Shown here piece after piece: positions 1 to 7,051 of a DNA stretch of 8,746 nucleotides. A model generated the notes under the pieces. It did not search any database. It was not told the DNA's origin and saw only the letters and a program-made list of their open reading frames with translations. The stretch lies in the NCBI GenBank assembly GCA_019749855.1, contig JAIEPI010000101.1, positions 1-8,746 of the forward strand. Direction: 5' to 3'. Within the stretch, counting starts at the first letter, position 1. Each line of letters begins with the position of its first letter. A program made the position numbers and the translations under genes. The DNA comes from Rickettsiales bacterium. GTDB taxonomy: Bacteria; Pseudomonadota; Alphaproteobacteria; Rickettsiales; UBA998.

Positions 1-1656
1 TTTGATTAGCTCACTGGTGAGGTCGTTTTCTTTCTGGCGCTTTTCAATATCTTCCAGAGAGAATTCCAGACGGCTATCATTATTGCCTTGGGTGCTCTGG
101 TTGGCTGCCATTTCATAATTAGCGAATGTATCTTTGACTAACAAGAAATAGTCTTCGGTTTCCTTAGCCACCACCTTTAGCTGTGCATTAGAAAACACAA
201 CATTCATTTCAAGCTCAATCGTCACAAGTGGCTTCTTTGTGTCATCATCACCAAGCAGATTTTCTGCTTTCCAGGCAAAGGTTTTGAGCAGTCGATTTTC
301 ACTAATGAGCTGTGATGCCTGTCCGATTGGCTCCATGACATCCAGTGTATCTTTACTGAAAAATTCATAGGCGGTAATCAAATCGCTTATTTGGTCGGCA
401 TTGGCCGTGACGCCACTCATGCTTTGTTGTAGCTCAGCCAGTTCTGCCTGCCGAGCGACTTCCTGATCACGCGCTTTCTGAGTGTCTATAATTTGTCCGG
501 GGATCGTCAACACATCCAAGAAAATAAAATAAACAGCAAGCAGGCAACCGAGTGCTGTCACGCTTTTGAGTCCCAGCATCGCTTGATAGAGCTTATCAAG
601 TTTCTCTGCATAGGTAGGATTCAATTTCAGGCGATGTTTCTTTTCAGCCGCGAAGGCACCCGCCAAAACCATGTCGCCATAGCGATCGGCTGAGAGGACC
701 GCTTGCTTTAAATTAAATAACTCTGCCGCTTCATACGGTGTAAAAATATACGCTTGGTTACAGGGAATACGATCACGTGAGAGATTATTTTTTATCTCCT
801 GTGCGACAATAAAATAGATATCAAGCAATGACGAATCGGTGAGCGAGAGGCGCTTGAGATATTCGATAGTATTCAACACTTCCTGTTCTACGTTTCCAGC
901 GGTTATAGCCGGTGAGGGGGCCTCGGCTCCCTGTGTGATGCGCGTAAATATCAGGTGTCCATCTTTTAGCACCACTTGCCGGAATCCACCGACCTTGTGA
1001 TGACTGACGAGTAACTGCCAGCTTGTTTTTTCAGGCTCAGCGCTTTTGAGCAACGGATCTTTTTTTCTGCCACTCGGCAGTCCAATTCGGCGTTTGGACG
1101 GTGTTTTCGGTTGTTCATCGCCACCTGGAGACGGCTCATTGATATGCTTGGCTAGTTTTGGAATGATCTGTTCACACTCAACGGGAAGCAGGTAAATGCC
1201 GGCAAAGCGATTGGGCATATCCAGAACAATATCAAGCCACCCTTGTAATCCAGAGGCGGCTGATAAAGAGATAAGCAGGAAATTCCAATCTTTGCGGCCC
1301 TTTTTTTCTCGGCCAAGATTGAGCGCACCTTTAATATCTTCTTTAGCAAAGTCACGATCCAGCCGGCGTGCCACTAGTTTCTTGAGACCAAGCGAGGTAA
1401 CCGGTGGCAGGGCATGTTTAACATAGGATTGATCAAGAATATCAACCAGCATGTAGAGAGAGGCATGGGGATACTCATTCATCAGATCAATGAATGTTTT
1501 AGTATGCTGACGATCGGGTGTTGCGGCAAAGAGGCGGCGTTGGACAATGCCAGATTCAATATAGGTGAGAATCGCACCGTCATCCCCAATCATATAAACG
1601 AAGAGAGAATTACCTCCTGCGTTTATTTTTTGAAAAAACGATTTTAACTTCCTCAT
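1..1656 (-). CDS. GspL-like / PilM-type pilus or secretion assembly protein, partial (3' end beyond window)
   Basis: The frame is open for 552 codons from the ATG at 1656 to the left edge without a stop, so the C-terminus is missing. An in-frame TAG lies two codons upstream, so no longer start is possible; the ribosome site is weak (GAGAGG or TTTAGG). What is seen: a soluble N-terminal region (about 15-360) with a GGFRQVVLKDGHLIFTR stretch near 223-239, one membrane segment at about 365-386, a charged coiled-coil-like stretch at 388-415, and a further domain with two alternating beta-like strands at 476-500. Cytoplasmic actin-like domain, single span and periplasmic domain is the layout of GspL, or of PilM joined to PilN. 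Such proteins link the ATPase to the periplasmic part of type II secretion or type IV pilus machines. The gene follows gspE and gspF on the same strand after a 90-bp gap, which supports the role. The family call is inferred from architecture and context, not from a diagnostic motif. Confidence 0.6.
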   Translation of the reverse strand, partial: MRKLKSFFQKINAGGNSLFVYMIGDDGAILTYIESGIVQRRLFAATPDRQHTKTFIDLMNEYPHASLYMLVDILDQSYVKHALPPVTSLGLKKLVARRLDRDFAKEDIKGALNLGREKKGRKDWNFLLISLSAASGLQGWLDIVLDMPNRFAGIYLLPVECEQIIPKLAKHINEPSPGGDEQPKTPSKRRIGLPSGRKKDPLLKSAEPEKTSWQLLVSHHKVGGFRQVVLKDGHLIFTRITQGAEAPSPAITAGNVEQEVLNTIEYLKRLSLTDSSLLDIYFIVAQEIKNNLSRDRIPCNQAYIFTPYEAAELFNLKQAVLSADRYGDMVLAGAFAAEKKHRLKLNPTYAEKLDKLYQAMLGLKSVTALGCLLAVYFIFLDVLTIPGQIIDTQKARDQEVARQAELAELQQSMSGVTANADQISDLITAYEFFSKDTLDVMEPIGQASQLISENRLLKTFAWKAENLLGDDDTKKPLVTIELEMNVVFSNAQLKVVAKETEDYFLLVKDTFANYEMAANQSTQGNNDSRLEFSLEDIEKRQKENDLTSELIK

Positions 1657-1746
1657 CGACTACGCCTAAACCTCTCACCGCATTAACTTAGTATTTTCAT
1701 GATAATGAAGCAAAAGTAAACTAAGGCGAAAGAGTTTGGCGTTGAT

Positions 1747-2949
1747 TTAAAAATCCATTTTGCTGAATGTTTGATAGAGTGGCCCAAACACTGCAGCAAT
1801 CACCCAGAAAATCATGCCGCCCATCACAATGGTGAGTGCGGGCTGAATGAGGCCGACCACGCTATCCACCGCATCATTCACCTCGCGATGGTAGAAAAAG
1901 TTGATGTTATCAAGCGACTCTTTCAAATTTCCGCTATCCTCACCAATCTTAAACATACGCACCACCAGATTCGGAAATTGACTGGAAATACGGATGGAGT
2001 CCGTCAGGTTGTTGCCCTCAGTAACACTACGGTGCACAAGCAAAATGGCTTCTTGCAGCACTCGATTGCTCACGACTTTTCGTGCGGCGACGAGTGCATC
2101 AAGAAAATCAATGCCACTATTGAACATCACTGAAAAGAAGTGCATGAAACGCGCCATGTTTATTTTACGCGCCGTGGCGCCAATTACCGGAATTTTTAAA
2201 ATGAGGCTGTCAAACCAATAGGCAAAGGCATCAGATGCTTTGTACATGCTCATCAGAAAAATGAGTGCACCTGCTGGGCCAAACAATACAATGTACCAAT
2301 AGTTCCCCATAAAATCGGCAAAAGCGATGAGCGCGCGTGTATGCAAGGGAATATCAAAGCCCTGAGATTTGATGAACCCGATGAGTTTTGGCACCACAAA
2401 CAGCATCAGGATGGTGATGACGCCGGTCATGACAAAGGTCAGGGTAATCGGGTAGGCCATGGCCTTGCGGACTTTACGCTTCAGGTCATTCGTCCACTTC
2501 ATATGTTCCACGAGATTATTGAAAGACTCTGACATGTTACCGGTTTTTTCACCGGCAGCGATGAGACCGGTAAATACATCATCAAACACAGCAGGGTGCT
2601 GCGCGAGTGCGGCTGACAGTACAAGGCCTGATTTTACCGCCTCATAGACGCTTGAGAGAATGTCTTTCAGTTTGGGCGAATCCGTGGCATCACGGGCATC
2701 GGCTAGCGCGTCATGTAAGGGTACGCCCGCCCGCCCAAGCTGCTCCATATGCAAACAAAAGATAATCATGTCTTTGATTTTGACGCGTGACAAAATCGAG
2801 GACTTCTTTTGCTTTGTTTCTCGGCATGCCGTTAAATCAAGCCCGATTTCCTTGAGCCTTGTTTCAAGGTCAAGTTCATTTTCAGCCATGATTTCTCCGC
2901 GCATACGGCGGCCCATATCATTCACTGCAGTATAATTATATGTGTACAT
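1747..2949 (-). CDS. gspF: Type II secretion / type IV pilus inner-membrane platform protein (GspF/PilC family)
   Basis: This 400-residue protein has the normal GspF/PilC length and layout. Two repeated cytoplasmic T2SSF domains lie at about 62-186 and 263-385. Each carries the family signature: GEKTGN at 133-138 and GEDSGN at 336-341. Membrane segments are visible at about 166-190, 217-236 and 367-390. The family sits in the inner membrane, binds the assembly ATPase and is thought to turn as subunits are added to the pseudopilus or pilus. The ATG at 2949 lies 17 bp after the stop of gspE and is preceded by an AGGCAGGA ribosome site in that gap, so the two genes are almost certainly co-transcribed. 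The sequence cannot decide between secretion and pilus function, because no pilin, pseudopilin or secretin gene is in view. Confidence 0.93.
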   Translation of the reverse strand: MYTYNYTAVNDMGRRMRGEIMAENELDLETRLKEIGLDLTACRETKQKKSSILSRVKIKDMIIFCLHMEQLGRAGVPLHDALADARDATDSPKLKDILSSVYEAVKSGLVLSAALAQHPAVFDDVFTGLIAAGEKTGNMSESFNNLVEHMKWTNDLKRKVRKAMAYPITLTFVMTGVITILMLFVVPKLIGFIKSQGFDIPLHTRALIAFADFMGNYWYIVLFGPAGALIFLMSMYKASDAFAYWFDSLILKIPVIGATARKINMARFMHFFSVMFNSGIDFLDALVAARKVVSNRVLQEAILLVHRSVTEGNNLTDSIRISSQFPNLVVRMFKIGEDSGNLKESLDNINFFYHREVNDAVDSVVGLIQPALTIVMGGMIFWVIAAVFGPLYQTFSKMDF

Positions 2950-2966
2950 GGTTTGTCCTGCCTCAA

Positions 2967-5030
2967 TTATAGTCGTTCGGTACAGTCAATGTTGCCGACC
3001 AGTTCTTCAATATCAATGACTCCCTCAAGCACTTTCGTTACACCATCATCAATCATGGGAATGAAGCCTTTGTTAAGAGCGTATTCTTTCATCGTGTTTC
3101 GCGTGGCGCCGGTTGCCACTAATTCGTCTAAACCTGCATCTACTCGTAGAATTTCAATGAGCGCCGTTCGTCCTTTGTAGCCCCTGTTGCTGCATTCTTT
3201 ACAGCCAACAGCTTCATAAACGGTTGGGGGATCTTCGGGCGATACTTGCAGAATACGGCATTCCTCCGGCGTCGCTTTGCGCGGCTTTTTGCATTTGGAG
3301 CATAATTTACGTGCCAAGCGCTGCGCGACGCAGGCGATCAGCGATCCCGAAAGCATATGCGGTGGCACGCCAATATCATTGAGACGTGGGATGGCGCCTA
3401 AGGCATCATTGGTGTGCAACGTGGTATAAACCTGGTGACCGGTGAGCGCCAGACGTACCGCGTTCATGGCGGTTTCCTCATCGCGTACCTCACCGATAAA
3501 CGCGATATCGGGATCCTGACGCATCAATGAAACAATGCCGCGTGAGAAGTTGATGCTGCCTTCTTTCACGTTACTCTGCCGGATCAGCGGCAACTGGTAT
3601 TCCACCGGATCTTCCAGTGTCATGATGTTGACCGTAATATCATTGATATATCCAAGCAGTGAATAAAGCGTCGTGGTTTTCCCGCTACCTGTGGGGCCTG
3701 TGACAAGAATAATGCCCTCTGGCCGTTTAATCACTTTTTTGAGTAGCGAAATATTATGCTCTGTGAAGCCAAGATTCTCCAAGGGAACGAGTGACTTAGT
3801 TTTATCCAGCAAACGCATCACGATATTTTCACCATGGATGGTCGGGTGTGTAGCGACACGAAAATCCACTTCACGGCCCAGCACGTTAAATGCGATGCGG
3901 CCATCCTGCGGCATACGGGTTTCTGCAATGTTCATGCCGGACATAATCTTGATACGTACCGCAATCGCTGACCAGTAATCACGATGGAAGCTTCTGATTT
4001 GCTGTAACTGTCCATCAATGCGAAAACGCAAGCGCAGGAATGTGCCTTCTGGCTCAAAGTGAATATCGGAAACACCAAGTTTAATCGCATCCACCAGCAG
4101 CGCGTTTACCAGACGCACCGTAGGATTGACATAACCATCCTGACTGCCATCCAGAATCGTATTTTCACGGATACCCGTTTCAATTTCCTTGAGAATTCCA
4201 TCCACAGAGGTTTCGTATTCATAGTACTGGTCGATCAGTTCCTGAATTTCTGAATCCGTGCAGTATAATGGGATAATCGTGATGCCTTTGGGGACATGTC
4301 GTCGCACCTGATCAACGGCGATCACGTTGTAAATATCGGCCATCGCCAGCCGAAGCTCATTATTCTCAAGCGTGATAGGAATCACCTTGCTACGCATCGC
4401 CAGTTCTTTGGGAATCAGTTTGATGGCTTGGGGATCAAGCATCGATTTTTTAGGATCAAAACGCTCGGCGCCGCTTGATTCGGCAATCACCTCCGCCAGC
4501 GCGCTTTCCGTGATGAAGCCCATATCGACCAGAATGGCGCCGATCAGCTTTTTTGAATTTTTCTGCTCTTGCAGGGCAACATGCAGTTGATCCTTGGAAA
4601 TCAAGCCCAGAGCAATTAAGCGCTCGCCGAGGAGCAGCTTCTTTTTAGGCGGCTGCGCACCCGCAGGGCTGGAAGCAGGCTGATGTTCAAAAAAAACGGA
4701 TGGTGCCGGCGCAGGCTCTGCTATGGGCATTTGCGGTACTGGCTCATAAGCGGCTGCAATATGTGCGGGTGTTTCTCGCGGTTTGCGCGGCGCGTTGAAT
4801 GGGTCTTCCTCTTGCGGCGCAATGGAATCAGCGCTTTTACCTGGATTCTCAGGCCATAATGAGGCCACATCAGATCGGCTATCCGCCGTTGGTAATGGCA
4901 CGCTATTAGCATAATTATGCGGCTTCAAGTTCGCAGGAATCTCTGGCGCCATGCGGGTAGCATTGGCGCTTAATAGCTTAGCAACTTTTTCTTCCGTCAG
5001 TTGCCCTTTGGGTGCATTCCAGTCATCCAC
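2967..5030 (-). CDS. gspE: Type II secretion / type IV pilus assembly ATPase (GspE/PilB family)
   Basis: This 687-residue hexameric motor ATPase powers extension of pili or pseudopili from the cytoplasmic face of the inner membrane. Residues 1-130 are Pro/Ala-rich and look disordered. An MshEN/T2SSE-N-type domain covers about 131-270, and the catalytic domain runs from about 302 to 680. Visible motifs are Walker A GPTGSGKTT (445-453), the Asp box TLEDPVEY (471-478), the Walker B region with Glu514 (DPDIAFIGEVRD), the His box TGHQVYTTLHTNDA (530-543), and a four-cysteine zinc site C577-x2-C580...C610-x2-C613. The zinc site points to an extension-type GspE/PilB and not a PilT retraction ATPase. 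The start is a GTG, the first canonical start after an in-frame TAA; it lies six bases after a TATAAT box, so the message may be leaderless. It is the first gene of the gspE-gspF-gspL-like operon. Confidence 0.95.
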   Translation of the reverse strand: MDDWNAPKGQLTEEKVAKLLSANATRMAPEIPANLKPHNYANSVPLPTADSRSDVASLWPENPGKSADSIAPQEEDPFNAPRKPRETPAHIAAAYEPVPQMPIAEPAPAPSVFFEHQPASSPAGAQPPKKKLLLGERLIALGLISKDQLHVALQEQKNSKKLIGAILVDMGFITESALAEVIAESSGAERFDPKKSMLDPQAIKLIPKELAMRSKVIPITLENNELRLAMADIYNVIAVDQVRRHVPKGITIIPLYCTDSEIQELIDQYYEYETSVDGILKEIETGIRENTILDGSQDGYVNPTVRLVNALLVDAIKLGVSDIHFEPEGTFLRLRFRIDGQLQQIRSFHRDYWSAIAVRIKIMSGMNIAETRMPQDGRIAFNVLGREVDFRVATHPTIHGENIVMRLLDKTKSLVPLENLGFTEHNISLLKKVIKRPEGIILVTGPTGSGKTTTLYSLLGYINDITVNIMTLEDPVEYQLPLIRQSNVKEGSINFSRGIVSLMRQDPDIAFIGEVRDEETAMNAVRLALTGHQVYTTLHTNDALGAIPRLNDIGVPPHMLSGSLIACVAQRLARKLCSKCKKPRKATPEECRILQVSPEDPPTVYEAVGCKECSNRGYKGRTALIEILRVDAGLDELVATGATRNTMKEYALNKGFIPMIDDGVTKVLEGVIDIEELVGNIDCTERL

Positions 5031-5036
5031 GCGTAA

Positions 5037-5065
5037 ATTATACCTTAATTCAAAGAAAATACTAA
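5037..5065 (-). promoter_or_regulatory. Candidate promoter of the gspE operon (leaderless start)
   Basis: On the minus strand a perfect TATAAT (5042-5037) follows a weak TTAGTA (5065-5060) with a 17-bp spacer. Six bases separate the -10 box from the GTG start codon at 5030, which places the expected first transcribed base at or within a base or two of the start codon. The only purine-rich candidate ribosome site is AAGG, 12 bases before the GTG, and it would not be in a transcript made from this promoter. Prediction by eye only. Confidence 0.5.
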
Positions 5066-5135
5066 GAGACGTTGCTGTACCCGCTTTTTATTAAGCCAGC
5101 ACTATGCCGTCACACTATATTGTGTCATTCAAGTG

Positions 5136-5166
5136 TTGAGAAAATCCTAAAATGAGATTTAAATCT
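5136..5166 (+). promoter_or_regulatory. Candidate promoter with overlapping palindromic operator for the ABC ATPase gene
   Basis: TTGAGA (5136-5141, five of six bases of the -35 consensus) is followed after 17 bp by TTAAAT (5159-5164, four of six of the -10 consensus). The -10 box sits inside the perfect palindrome AGATTTAAATCT (5155-5166), a plausible repressor site. Transcription would start near 5171 and give a leader of about 80 bases. A second, weaker pair, TTGGAT (5197-5202) and TATTCT (5220-5225), also has a 17-bp spacer. Both are by-eye predictions. Confidence 0.35.
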
Positions 5167-5253
5167 GCTTAAAATGCGGACTATTTCATGATCTTGTTGG
5201 ATGATAAGCAAAGCTTCGCTATTCTATGCGCACAAATATAGGAGTTTTTTGCT

Positions 5254-5991
5254 ATGCATATGGATAATATTCCGCTTTCAGCTCAGGGTATTACTAAGTC
5301 GTTCCAGAAAAAGAAGGTGCTGAGTGATGTGTCTTTGACACTCACCGGTGGTGAAATTTTTGGTTTAATTGGTTTGAATGGTATTGGCAAAACAACATTA
5401 ATCAAAATTATTCTCAATCTGCTCAATGCCGACACGGGCACGGCATCGCTATACGGCGTGAGCAGTAAAGTGGACAACGCACGAAAAAGCATTGCGTATC
5501 TACCAGAGAAATTTCAGCCTTCACGCTATTTAAAGGGGCATGAATATGTGGAGTTATCCCTGAGTTTTTATGGCCAGCGTTACAACAAGGAAGAAGGCTG
5601 CGCTCAGGCTGAGCTGCTCGATCTTGATCCCTCCGCGCTGGATCGCCGTGTGGGCTCCTATTCCAAAGGCATGGGGCAAAAACTGGGATTGCTCGGTGCG
5701 CTCATGACGGACGCGCCACTGCTGTTACTGGATGAGCCGATGAGTGGCCTTGATCCGAAGGCGCGTATTTTGCTGAAACGGCAGCTGAAAGCCGCGCGAG
5801 CAGCGGGGCGCACTGTATTTTTCAGCTCACATATTCTGGCGGATATTGACGAAATCTGTGATCGTATTGCCATTTTGCATGATGGGGTTTTTCAATTTAT
5901 CGGAACGCCAAGTGAGTTTAAGGCGCGCTATGCGAACCTGACGCTTGAAGAAGCGTTCTTAGAAGCTATCAACCTGAAAATTGCTGTTTAG
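5254..5991 (+). CDS. ABC transporter ATP-binding protein (ABC-2 / NatA-like subfamily)
   Basis: This 245-residue ATPase subunit has all the standard parts: Walker A GLNGIGKTT (40-48), a degenerate signature YSKGM (136-140) in place of LSGGQ, Walker B LLLLDEP (156-162), D-loop SGLDP (164-168) and the H-loop His193. The YSKGM signature and the LPE sequence after the first sheet (83-85) are typical of the ABC-2 exporter group that includes NatA, GldA and the gliding and drug exporters. The ATG at 5254 is chosen over the ATG two codons later because AGGAG at 5240-5244 gives a 9-base spacing. No membrane permease gene follows or precedes it in the window, so its substrate and partner are unknown. 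It is probably co-transcribed with the next gene, 32 bp downstream. Confidence 0.9.
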   Translation: MHMDNIPLSAQGITKSFQKKKVLSDVSLTLTGGEIFGLIGLNGIGKTTLIKIILNLLNADTGTASLYGVSSKVDNARKSIAYLPEKFQPSRYLKGHEYVELSLSFYGQRYNKEEGCAQAELLDLDPSALDRRVGSYSKGMGQKLGLLGALMTDAPLLLLDEPMSGLDPKARILLKRQLKAARAAGRTVFFSSHILADIDEICDRIAILHDGVFQFIGTPSEFKARYANLTLEEAFLEAINLKIAV

Positions 5992-6023
5992 TCAGCATCG
6001 TTGCATAGCACGGGTGGTGAGGG

Positions 6024-6839
6024 ATGAGACAAGCAGGCGACGGCCAGCAACGCCTGCGTGTTCAGGCTCGATCAGAAGATTATGAGCGTTATGCGCTGAC
6101 GTTGTTTCAGCCCGCTGAAATGCAGCCGCATCTATGGGCGCTGCTGTGTTTTTCAGCGGAGATTGCACGTATTCCTGAAATAGTTTCGCAAGAGATGGTG
6201 GGGTTGATCCGGCTTGCCTGGTGGCGTGAGCGGCTGGATGATGCCTATGCGGGACGAACGCCGAATGAGCACGTGGTGGTGCGCGGTCTGCATCAATGGA
6301 TCACACAGATGCAGCCGCCCCGCGAATGGCTGGACGACATGATCACCGCGCGTCAGGAACAGCTGGGGCGCACTGAGAGTCTTAGTTTTGCAGAGTTTGA
6401 ATCATTTGCCGAGATGACGGCGGGTCGCTTGGCGGCCCTGCTGAGCTTCATCGCATTGCCACACAGAGATCAGGCTTCACGCGCCATTCACGTTGGCACG
6501 GCCTATGGTATGCTGGGTTTGGTGCGCGCCGCACCGTTTGAATTGTCACAGGGCAGGCTGCTATTGCCTGAGCTTGCTGGATTGTTAGAGGTCGATACTG
6601 CCCGACTACATCATGAAGCACAGGCCGTGGTCAGAGTGATACGCCAGCAGGCAGAAGAAAAACTAAGCGGAGAGGGCGCCGCATTATCACCCATCACGTA
6701 TCTGCACCGCGAATTGGCGCGCTGGTGGGCAGCAAAGCTGGCCCGATGTGATAATAATTTTCTGAACCATAAGCTACAGAAACCAATAGGCTTTTTAACG
6801 ATACGGCTTTTGATGGCAGCTATGTTAAGGAAATCGTAA
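6024..6839 (+). CDS. Squalene/phytoene synthase family protein, NDUFAF6-like
   Basis: This 271-residue, mostly alpha-helical protein belongs to the squalene/phytoene synthase fold. The segment SAEIARIPEIVSQEMVGLIR (44-63) followed by LAWWRERLDD, and the later TAYGMLGLVRA...GRLLLP (159-182), match the alphaproteobacterial relatives of mitochondrial NDUFAF6, a complex I assembly factor. The two Asp-rich DxxxD motifs that bind magnesium and prenyl diphosphate in true synthases are not seen at the equivalent places: residues 46-50 read EIARI and 168-174 read RAAPFEL. Prenyl-transfer activity is therefore doubtful. The ATG at 6024 is preceded almost directly by GGTGAGGG, which is too close for ideal initiation, so coupling to the upstream ABC gene is possible. 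No other carotenoid or hopanoid gene is nearby. The assembly-factor role is an inference from family resemblance. Confidence 0.8.
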   Translation: MRQAGDGQQRLRVQARSEDYERYALTLFQPAEMQPHLWALLCFSAEIARIPEIVSQEMVGLIRLAWWRERLDDAYAGRTPNEHVVVRGLHQWITQMQPPREWLDDMITARQEQLGRTESLSFAEFESFAEMTAGRLAALLSFIALPHRDQASRAIHVGTAYGMLGLVRAAPFELSQGRLLLPELAGLLEVDTARLHHEAQAVVRVIRQQAEEKLSGEGAALSPITYLHRELARWWAAKLARCDNNFLNHKLQKPIGFLTIRLLMAAMLRKS

Positions 6840-6898
6840 GGATTTTCGATCATATAAAAAGACCCTTAGAAATAAACAATCTTAGAAGAAGGGTTCCT

Positions 6899-7045
6899 AT
6901 GAAGCCACGAGTTGTCGATTTCCTGAGTGACGCTGAATATAAATCACTCTCCTCTTATAAAGCGGACACGCGGATGCTTTTGATGGGCGCGGGCTGCCTT
7001 ATCCTGATGGTAGGCTTAATGCTGAGCCTGATGTTACTGCGCTAA
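6899..7045 (+). CDS. Small single-span membrane protein of unknown function (48 aa)
   Basis: A complete 48-codon frame starts at the ATG at 6899 and ends with TAA at 7043-7045. It is preceded by a good ribosome site, AGAAGAAGGG, with about six bases of spacing. The first 25 residues are polar and mixed in charge; residues 26-47 form one very hydrophobic Leu/Met/Gly-rich segment ending in Arg, so it is predicted to span the inner membrane once with a cytoplasmic N-terminus. It follows the NDUFAF6-like gene by 59 bp and ends 6 bp before the convergent trmFO stop. I do not recognise the family. The ribosome site, codon choice and tight packing support a real gene. Confidence 0.65.
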   Translation: MKPRVVDFLSDAEYKSLSSYKADTRMLLMGAGCLILMVGLMLSLMLLR

Positions 7046-7051
7046 ACTCAT

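Larger units (their letters stand above)
5031..5253. other. Divergent intergenic region between gspE and the ABC ATPase gene
   Basis: This 223-bp AT-rich stretch separates two divergent transcription units. It holds the gspE promoter candidate at its left end, a rightward promoter candidate near its middle, a 12-bp perfect palindrome at 5155-5166, and a short ACAC/GTGT dyad around the sequence CACACTATATTGTG near 5111-5124. No open frame or RNA gene is recognisable in it. Confidence 0.6.

Noticed and set aside
1591..1617. A strong GGAGGT ribosome-like site (1617-1612) before an internal ATG (1593) of the GspL-like gene
   Set aside because: The spacing to the ATG is 18 bases, too long for initiation, and the upstream ATG at 1656 keeps more of the N-terminal domain.
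493..1647. Small plus- and minus-strand frames within the first 1.65 kb
   Set aside because: A single minus-strand frame is open through the whole stretch with coherent protein features, so the short frames are shadows.
1657..1746. Possible terminator or promoter in the 90-bp gap between gspF and the GspL-like gene
   Set aside because: Only a loose CTTAGT/ACTAAG pair with a long loop and no T-tract was found, and no convincing -35/-10 pair.
6862..6894. ACCCTT/AAGGGT stem before the 48-residue gene as a terminator of the NDUFAF6-like gene
   Set aside because: Six base pairs with a 21-base loop and no T-tract is too weak to call a terminator.
7046..7051. Bidirectional terminator between the convergent 48-residue gene and trmFO
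   Set aside because: The gap is six bases and no hairpin with T-tracts is seen across it.
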